A stretch of DNA of 64,000 nucleotides from Pyrrhosoma nymphula (taxonomy: Eukaryota; Arthropoda; Insecta; Odonata; Coenagrionidae), in the NCBI GenBank assembly GCA_963573305.1, contig OY754339.1:12509941-12573940 (forward strand), written 5' to 3'. The notes beneath the pieces were generated by a model. The model was not told the origin of the DNA, searched no databases, and saw only the letters and a program-made list of their open reading frames with translations. Below are positions 57,425-64,000 of this stretch, piece after piece (position 1 is the first letter of the stretch; each line of letters opens with the position of its first letter). The position numbers and the translations under genes were made by a program.

Positions 57425-58059
57425 GTTTCCAGGCTCCTTACATGCATATGCAGGATTACTATCAATCTACAAAAGGAAAGAGCGTGGTTAGTACTAAATA
57501 TTCCAAAAGTTTACCTCTTTGTATATGTGAGGATGAGCTTGAACATATGGTCTCGTAAGTAAAGCTTCAGCTTTAGCAGTTCCTTCTTTTCCCAGGGGTA
57601 GTAATGAGTGAGCCGGCAGGCCTAAATTTGGTATGTCAGAAGGATGCACTCCCAGCCACTGGACAACTGGCACAGCAAGCTCCTCGGCATCTTTAGACAT
57701 AGCCTTTAACAGTCAGGACAAGAGCATGGCTGTACATATTAGCTTAGATTACTTGGGTTTTCTCCAATTGAATGAAAGAATGGATAAGCCATTCCAAGCA
57801 GTAACATAACCATGAAATTTTAAATAACAACATCTTAATTCCAATTTGACATGGTCAATAATCTCAGGTTCCAAATGCTACAACAACTAAATAATATGAA
57901 TAAAAAGGGTGAGTAATGTGGGCACAAACTTGACAAAGATAAATAATTACCAACATAAAACTTATATATATTCTTGATTTCATTAGAGTATTCCACCACC
58001 TGATTGTTAGGTTTTTGGACAGTCCTTATCCTGCATCCCAATTTCTGAAACATTGTCTT
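57425..58059. other. Intergenic, nothing recognised
   Basis: No coding or repeat signature seen. Confidence 0.4.
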
Positions 58060-58660
58060 ATTTTTCCTCCCAAAGGTTTCCCACCATTAGATCTCTCTTA
58101 AATTCCACATATCTTCTACCTCCTCTTTTTTCGTCCCGGATTCCTATCCTCTTCCTTCCCCTTCCATGGTTCCCCAGTGTTCTTCACTATGTTACCCTCT
58201 TCAACATACCCTCTCCTCTCAAAACTTCCGTCATCCATCCCTTCTGCCTTCTCCAAAACCTCTGCCAGCAGCTTCCTCTCCTCTCCAACCATATCCAATG
58301 TCTCCTCATTCATCCACCCAGCTCACCCTCTCCACCCTTCTCCAAACCCACATCTCAAATGTCTCAAGTCTATGTACATCCTCCCTCCACGCTGACCAAG
58401 TTTCCAACCCATACAGTGCTACTCTCCATATTACAGTATTCATCAGCCTATTCTTTACATATCTTCTCAGACCCCCCCTCATAAATTCCCTTCTCTTTGA
58501 AAATACTTCTTTGGCCAGAGCAATTCTACATCTAATGTCCCTACCACTAAAGCCATTCTCCTCCAAAATGCTACCCAGATGCATAAATTGCTCGATCTGC
58601 TCCTTTTTGTGCCCTTCCACCATTATACTCAACCCCAATTTCTTACTTCAAGAAAATCTC
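58060..58660 (-). mobile_element. LINE fragment, RTE-like RT C-terminal region
   Basis: Minus strand: MVEGHKKEQIEQFMHLGSIL, GRDIRCRIALAKEVFSKRRE, NTVIWRVALYGLETWSAW, ETFEMWVWRRVERVSWVDE. A frameshift near 58310 follows, then RNEETLDMVGEERKL. This is the post-catalytic pattern of RTE/Proto2-like retrotransposons (F-x-YLGS, R-I-x-x-A, YG-x-ETW, MW-x-WRR). Confidence 0.85.
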
Positions 58661-58715
58661 ATCAACTTTCATCTTCATAATGAATAAAAACACTTGGTAA
58701 TCTTCCACAGATTTA

Positions 58716-58762
58716 TTTCTTTGGCACGACTCGTTTCACCACACTGTGGCATAATCATGTGC
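58716..58762 (-). ncRNA. Hammerhead-like motif of Penelope element A
   Basis: Minus strand: stem I GCAC/GUGC, box AUGAUUA, stem II GCCACA/UGUGGU with one wobble pair, GAAA, AC-GA-GU hairpin and C at the cleavage position. The box departs from CUGANGA at two positions. Confidence 0.45.
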
Positions 58763-58915
58763 AGTGTTCTTCCGTTTAGGTCAAGCATATATAGCTTTCC
58801 ACCAAGGTGATATGGAGTGGGGGGAGGAGGAGGAAGGCTAAGGGAGGAGCAGAGAGGGGAGGGGTAAGTGGGGGTGGGAAGAAGGAGAGTGAAGCGGCGG
58901 GGGAGGGGGAACTAA

Positions 58916-59326
58916 AGCCCGTTTCACACAACACATGATCCAGCACAAGGTCTAGTATACTCACTAGTATGCTAGCTTTCCAGTATCGTGTGAACAGAAC
59001 CAGTATACTGGCTAGCAAGCATGCTAGCTAGTATACTCGTTGAGCTACTGGATTTCGTACTTGATGCAGTACTAGTTTGCTACTAGACCCAGTAGGACCC
59101 AGTGGCCATCTACCAATCATGTTCACGTTACAGATGCTGAGCGATCTTTTCTTCTTTAAATTAGTATGGAATCATATGGAATAACTGCTTAATAGCAAGC
59201 ACAAGGTCGATGATCGTGTGAAACCTCCTAGTAGGGTTCCAAGCACGCTAGATTCCATCCTCAATATCAAGTAGCGGCTAGCACACTAGTTCTTGTGCTG
59301 GATCAAGTGTCGTGTGAAACGGGCTT
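58916..59326. mobile_element. MITE (AAGCCCGTTTCACACAACAC ends) inside Penelope A
   Basis: Terminal inverted repeats of about 35 bp, with GATCCAGCACAAG on the left and its complement on the right. The interior is packed with CTAGTATACT/GCTAGCTAG words. It splits the 3' UTR of element A. Confidence 0.75.
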
Positions 59327-59820
59327 GAGGTTTGAGTGGACAGAGGGCTGAAAGACATAGGAGAAACGGACGCAGGGGTTGGAACTAGGTGATGATGGAG
59401 GCCTCCTTTCCTTGAGAAACTGGATGGTGAGGGAAAGGAGGGGGGTCAGAGGGTTTTAAATGGCGAGTGCACTGCCCACACCAGAGCACTGGAGGAGGCG
59501 GGGGAAGGAAGTAGAGTGTGAAAGATTTTGGGACATATGGCAGGAGTTGGTTGGAAAGAAAACGGTTAAGGGCGGGAGGGTGGGGAGTGCTTTAGTCTGG
59601 GAAATATTTTATGGCCAATAAAGGAGAAGGGTTGTGAAAAAGGAAATCATTACACAGTTTGGTGTCATTGCCCTTCTGATGCTTCACAATTTCCATTGTC
59701 TCCAAAGCGTCCATTTTCCTCCCTTTATCTACCCTATGAAGCAACTTGGGGGTTAAATCACTCTTGTGGCCGTCTTCCAGCAGATGAAGTAAGATTTAAC
59801 GCTTTCCCGGTGAATTTCAG

Positions 59821-59863
59821 TGATGAAATCTTCTCGGGCTCTACACCGGGTGAGTGATTTAAA
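59821..59863. repeat. 43-bp inverted repeat, left copy of Penelope B
   Basis: TGATGAAATCTTCTCGGGCT and onward; its inverted partner is 61390-61432 with a single mismatch. Exactly 34 nt (59787-59820) separate it from the target duplication on the 3' side, whereas the partner abuts the duplication directly. Confidence 0.9.
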
Positions 59864-59865
59864 TG

Positions 59866-59910
59866 TTGCCGACGTTTCGGGTAGCGACTCGTTACCCATC
59901 TTCAAGGCAA
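59866..59910 (-). ncRNA. Hammerhead-like motif of Penelope element B
   Basis: Minus strand: stem I UUGCC/GGCAA, box UUGAAGA, one unpaired U, stem II GGGUA/UACCC, GAAA, then the self-complementary ACGU ending at U16.1 and C at the expected cleavage position. This is the clearest example in the window. The canonical core has C at the first box position and no spacer base. Confidence 0.55.
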
Positions 59911-61432
59911 ATTTCACGTAACGAAATTGTCCGTTGGTTTTATACGGACAGTGGCGGTGGGGGATTGGTCGATCCCTGATTGTTGAGCTGGAGAACCGTT
60001 GACCGTTGAAATTTGGCCGTTGACCGTTGGCCTTGCTCTGTCAACCTGTATTATTTTTAGGATCCTATTCCACGAGCTGCTGATGGTATAGCCCGAATCC
60101 CGGTTTACGTTTCTCCTTTCCATTTTAATCTCTATCGCTTCCTTTGTCAAGCGATCCCAAAATTTTTCCGAGCATCAGAGAACTCTCGTATCCTCCCATT
60201 TAATGCGATGGTCCAGACTGAGGCTATGTTCAACCACCGCTGATTTCTCCGGTTGTCTGAGTCGAAAATGTCTTCGGTGTTCCTTCAGTTGAGTGGAAAT
60301 CGTTCGACCAGTCTCTCCCACATAGACCTCGCCACATTCACAGGGTATTTTATAGACCCCAGGAGTCATGAGGCCAACTGGGTCCTTCGCTCTCACGAGA
60401 CTCTCCCTTAAATTAGCCATTGGTCTGTGAATAGTGTCGATATTAAACCTCTTTAGAACCCTCGAAATTTTTCCAGATATCGTGAAAACATATGGTAAAA
60501 CGGCTCTGGCTGTCGGTTTAGTGTGTTCATCCTCTAAATCCGAAATTCTTGAAATATTAGAGGGCCTCTTGAAAGCCAAGGAAATTTGCCGCTCACCGTA
60601 TTCTGTCGGAAAGTTTTTCTGAGGTGTTCTAATTCCATAGGAAGATTTTCTTCGTCAGAAATAGCCTTTGCGCGATGTATTAGTGTGGAGAGGACCGCGC
60701 CGCGCTGAGAAGGGTGATGATGACTTAGGCCGTTCAGGTAAAGATCAGTATGCGTCGGTTTACGGTAAACACTGTGCCCAAGTTTGCCATTTTCCTTCCG
60801 GTGGATAAGGACATCGAGAAAGGCTATCATATTATTCTTCTCTTTTTCCATCGTAAATTGGATATTGGGATGCTGGTTGTTCATATGATCCAAGAACGAT
60901 GCAAGAGCGTCTGGTCCATGAGGCCATATGATGAACGTGTCGTCCACGTATCTGTAAAAGCACTTGGGTCTTAACAGAGCAGTTGTAAGGGCTCTTTCCT
61001 CGAAATCCTGCATGTAAAAATTCGCAATGGCTGGTGACAAAGGGGATTCCATCGCAACTCCGTCGGTCATTTCATAGAATTCACCGTCATACTTAAAAAA
61101 TGTGGATGTTAAAACATGGTTGAAAAGCTTCACGGTTCCGCTGTCGAATTTTTCTTCCAAAAGCTTGAATGTATCGGAGAGTGGAACCCGGGTAAAAAGT
61201 GAAACAACGTCAAAACTAACCAAAATGTCTGTTGGTTCCACCCGAAGGTTAGCCAGAATACCAACGAATTCAGAAGAGTTCTTAATATGGTGTTCACAGA
61301 CACCTACATAAGGCGACAAAATTCCTGTAAGGTATTTGGCCAGGTTGTAAGTAGAAGATCCGATGATACAATGGGACGTAAAGGAAGACTTTAAATCACT
61401 CACCCGGTGTAGAGCCCAAGAAGATTTCATCA

Positions 61433-61625
61433 CTTCCAGCAGATGTTTGGCAAAATTGGAGGATGTATCCTCCAATGGGAAACATCTTTCATGCTCCCGG
61501 GCTCTTGTTTTAAGCGCTCGACCAGTCTGACCAACGTACACTGTACTGCATCCCAGTATATTACATTCCAGCTTGTACACGCCAGACTGTTTTAGCACTT
61601 CTTTTTTATACTTCTTATTCTTCGT
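61433..61625 (-). mobile_element. Penelope-like element A, 5' remnant of GIY-YIG
   Basis: Minus strand: KQSGVYKLECNILGCSTVYV, GQTGRALKTRAREHERCF and SSNFAKHLLE, the start of a GIY-YIG domain. HLLE then continues at 59790 beyond element B. The first 13 bases (61433-61445) are the duplicated target. Confidence 0.8.
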
Positions 61626-61639
61626 AGTCGTATAAGTGA

Positions 61640-61802
61640 GGAATTTCCTACCATAGGACCAGAAAAAATGGTTTATAACGGAGTTCGTCGTATAAATGAA
61701 AAGTTTCATAAGGGGTCTTATGGGGTTATTTAGCGGACCAAAAAAAAACCGTTTATAAATGAGGTTGTTATATATGAGGGTCGTATATCCGAGGTTATAC
61801 TG
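61640..61802. mobile_element. Pogo-like MITE fragment
   Basis: Ends, read on the minus strand, CAGTATAACCTCGGATATAC with TA beyond, followed by ATACGACC/TATAACAACCTC words. The opposite end was not found, so it looks truncated by element A. Confidence 0.4.
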
Positions 61803-61804
61803 TA

Positions 61805-62249
61805 CTTGTAGAGTATACTGACTCTCAAAATTACCATTTTTACTCATCATTTCCTACATTATGCCGCAATTGGAATGCATTACCACAAGAATGACATCAA
61901 GTACGGTCTTTTCAATAAAAATTTAAAAGTATTTTTAAATATGGTGCCTTAATTATTGTGGTAAATGTATTATATCTTAGTGTCGTGCTTTAGTATCAAG
62001 TGTGATGTTAAATGTCGGTTTATGGGTATGGCTTGGTTACGCTTACGAAAATGTAGATCCATTTTGTGTTTGCTACTATTTCTTTCAATGGTCTTTTTTT
62101 GTTTATTGCTGTTTTGCTGATTTTTTTTTTTGCTTTGCTTTGCTGAATTGCTGAAGGGCCATACCCTGGCGAAAATTTTCCGCTTCCTCGACCAGTCACG
62201 AAGAGTACACGAAGTGGTGAATCGCTTAAGGAAGTGAATCAATGTTTGG
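61805..62249. other. Intergenic, nothing recognised
   Basis: T-rich low-complexity patches at 62090-62145; no gene. Confidence 0.4.
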
Positions 62250-62250
62250 T

Positions 62251-62530
62251 GTACGGTTCTTTGGCTGTTGAAGTAGTGTATACGAAACGTACGGAAGTGG
62301 TGCTCTCCGCTTCTGCTTCCTGCCGCTGCATGTACCGTTCTTTGACTGTTGAATTAGCGTACACGAAACGTACGGAAGCGGTGCTCTCCGCTTCTGCTTC
62401 CTGCCGCTGCGTGTACGGTTCTTTGACTGTTGAAGTAGCGTACACGAAACGTACGAAAGGGGTGCTCTCCGCTTCCGCTTCCTGTTTCTTCATGTACGGT
62501 TCCTTGTCTGTTGAAGTAGCGTTAACGATG
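62251..62530. repeat. 81-bp tandem repeat, 3.4 copies
   Basis: Units start at 62251, 62332, 62413 and 62494 (partial), exactly 81 bp apart, with a few substitutions. GTACGGTTCTTTG and GTGCTCTCCGCTTC are the best conserved parts. 81 is a multiple of three, and the array is open on both strands. Confidence 0.9.
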
Positions 62531-62761
62531 TACCCTGCGATATTATTCCACTTACTGCCTTCGTTCGCCTATATTACGCCATAATACGAGTTGATTCTTG
62601 CACATTTGAAACGAGTTAATACAATGTGAAACGAGGTAGCGTGTTACCTACTAGCTGAAACCATGCAATACGAGATGAAACAACCTATTCCTCTCTAGGT
62701 AAGACAAGTAGATTCAAGAAGAATTAAGCTGCCCAGGAACGACAGTTACTGGTTGATACCA

Positions 62762-62793
62762 CATAAATCGAGGTAATATTACCTCGATTTATG
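62762..62793. repeat. Perfect 32-bp palindrome
   Basis: CATAAATCGAGGTAAT is followed immediately by its exact reverse complement, with no spacer. Confidence 0.9.
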
Positions 62794-63074
62794 GCCCGCA
62801 GGCTGTGGGTCTGCAAAGTGCTCCCCCAGAGGGATGCGCCCCTGGCAGCCAACCACCTAGCCAGCCCCTAGCTATGCCGCTGAAGCTAACTTGCGGGAAT
62901 TGGAAAAATCTTGTTTATTCACAGTAATATTGCAGTTATATTCATACTATGTGGCAACATAGGATAACAGTTATCTGGCATTAATTATTGGTAAATAAAT
63001 GTTATCAAGATTTAATGGTATTTCCTGAAACTATCACGGAATTATCATTTAATGATTATAGTTCTCGAAGTCAT

Positions 63075-63660
63075 ATTTATCCACGGAAGTGACCACATAT
63101 ATACGTCTTTCTCAACATCTATTCTCCCAGCATGCACAGCGGGTTGCCGGAACTGCGTACTCACGCCGCCGAGAGATCAACGTCCTCCTAGGCCACGCGC
63201 ATCTTCCCACCAAAACCAGAGTTCATCTCAGGAAATCGCTCCTGAGACCAGTCTACACCTATGCGGCACCTGCCTGGAGCGGTCTCCTTCCCGCATCTGC
63301 AGAGCACACCATAGGAGTTGCCGATCGTTCCTGCCTCCGCTCCGCGCTACCGCTCGGGTGGACGGTCCACAACAACCTTCTTTTACCAGATGGCTGACGA
63401 GGAACCGCTCACCACGTACCTGCAACGACGAACCAAGGAATTTCTCCAAAATTGCAGCACCTCCATCTTCGGAGAGCTCCGAAAGATAGCGACTCAGACA
63501 ACATCATCCTGGGACAAATATCTTCGACCGCGAGCTGGCACGGGAGACCCCGAGGACCTCCCGCCGAACAAGCGCCGACGGCTCCAATGAGGGAAACTGG
63601 CAGCTTACATTCGTTCAAGGGGTCCTAAAAAAAGGGACCTTTTGTCTCCCTTACCGCAAC
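63075..63660 (+). mobile_element. Jockey-like LINE fragment, RT C-terminal region and 3' UTR start
   Basis: Frame from 63089: AYSRRREINVLLGHAHLPTK, TRVHLRKSLLRPVYTYAAPA, W, then WTVHNNLLLPDG. After a frameshift near 63390 it continues ADEEPLTTYLQRRTKEFLQN to a stop at 63590. RPVYTYAAPAW is the typical Jockey-clade post-RT motif. It is truncated at the 5' end. Confidence 0.8.
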
Positions 63661-64000
63661 GCGAAAAGGAAGACTGGGGCATGAAGACCCCAGAGAGGCA
63701 AGTCCAAGGAGCCTTAAAGAGCTGGAGGGACAAAAAACCGACCCAGGTCGGGCGACACAGCTGACATCTATTCTTTAACTGTGGGTGCGAGAATAGTTGC
63801 GCTGAGTTGTAGGTTTCCTTACATACAGTATAGGTACGAAAACGTTAGGTAGATAGGAGGTAGTTTAACACGACGTACTATATCATGCCATTGCGCAATC
63901 GCATATTCAAAACCTTTTTTTACAAATTACCATTTTTTTATTTTACATACATTCAAAATGGTGTTTATCTTTTTGGCTTTTTTTTTGCTTTTTGGAATGG
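63661..64000. other. Right edge of window
   Basis: Probably the remaining LINE 3' UTR up to about 63780, then AT-rich DNA with T-runs. Nothing further recognised. Confidence 0.4.

Larger units (their letters stand above)
58700..59786 (-). mobile_element. Penelope-like element A, 3' half
   Basis: The minus strand at 59640-59790 encodes HLLEDGHKSDLTPKLLHRVD, KGRKMDALETMEIVKHQKGN and TKLCNDF, the end of a GIY-YIG frame. It directly continues the piece at 61446-61600 and is split from it by element B. The 3' UTR contains purine-rich tracts and a MITE at 58916-59326. Its end carries a hammerhead-like motif at about 58716-58760. Confidence 0.75.
59787..61432 (-). mobile_element. Penelope-like element B: truncated RT plus GIY-YIG, inserted into element A
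   Basis: CTTCCAGCAGATG (59774-59786, 61433-61445) is a 13-bp target duplication. Minus strand: RT from about 61370 with GSSTYNLAKYL, ILVSFDVVSLFTRVPL, AMESPLSPAIANFYM (motif B, usual Gly replaced by Glu), FYRYVDDTFIIWP (catalytic YVDD, 60939-60950), KKPTHTD-like VYRKPTHTDLY. A one-base deletion near 60600 precedes KISRVLKRF and the GIY-YIG domain (GVYKIPCECGEVYVGETGRT, EHSLSLDHRIKW). A TGA at 60175 interrupts its end (WDRLTKEAIEIKMERRNVNR). The RT N-terminus is missing. A 43-bp inverted repeat joins both ends. Confidence 0.9.

Noticed and set aside
58053..58687. Long + strand frames in the pyrimidine-rich block
   Set aside because: They are the antisense of the RTE-like LINE, whose minus-strand protein motifs are clear.
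1..64000. CRISPR arrays, operons, bacterial transfer
   Set aside because: All regular repeats are MITE arms, microsatellites or the 81-bp array; the genes are spliced and eukaryotic.

Overview
The window is nuclear DNA from a eukaryote, most likely an arthropod and probably an insect. It has short GC-rich coding exons separated by long AT-rich introns with GT-AG borders, and a dense mixed load of repeats (Penelope-like elements, LINE tails, tRNA-derived SINEs, hAT/CACTA/mariner/piggyBac-type DNA elements). Nothing in it looks prokaryotic. No species can be named from the sequence alone.

Bases 2-29935 (+ strand) hold the last eight coding exons of one gene, an inactive dipeptidyl peptidase of the DPP10/DPP6 type. 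The exons join in frame at every junction (1515 nt, 504 codons plus stop). They cover the end of the beta-propeller and the whole alpha/beta-hydrolase domain. The catalytic serine is glycine, while the Asp and His of the triad remain. The 5' exons lie upstream of the window. Introns of up to 12 kb are packed with transposon relics.

Bases 29936-39600 contain no gene I can support, only repeats and a large inverted repeat. At 39637-40761 (+) is an uncharacterised 374-codon gene with a long Lys/Glu-rich middle and a distinct Cys/Trp-containing C-terminal region. It is preceded by a good 3' splice acceptor and followed by two AATAAA signals.

Bases 41000-64000 are mostly transposon graveyard: a decayed piggyBac transposase (46.9-48.3 kb), SINEs, four LINE fragments, nested hAT elements (55.3-56.4 kb), and a cluster of Penelope-like elements (56.8-61.6 kb). 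In that cluster one element has inserted into another with a 13-bp target duplication.

The most interesting signal is distributed. At least nine loci share a small structured motif (CUGANGA-like box, hairpin, GAAAC, short self-complementary ACGU-type stretch) whose flanks also pair. This is the layout of a hammerhead ribozyme, and paired positions covary between loci. The motif sits at the 3' end of Penelope-like elements and of a series of 150-270 bp near-perfect palindromes. Those palindromes look like Penelope copies reduced to a 3' end joined head-to-head with its own inverted copy.
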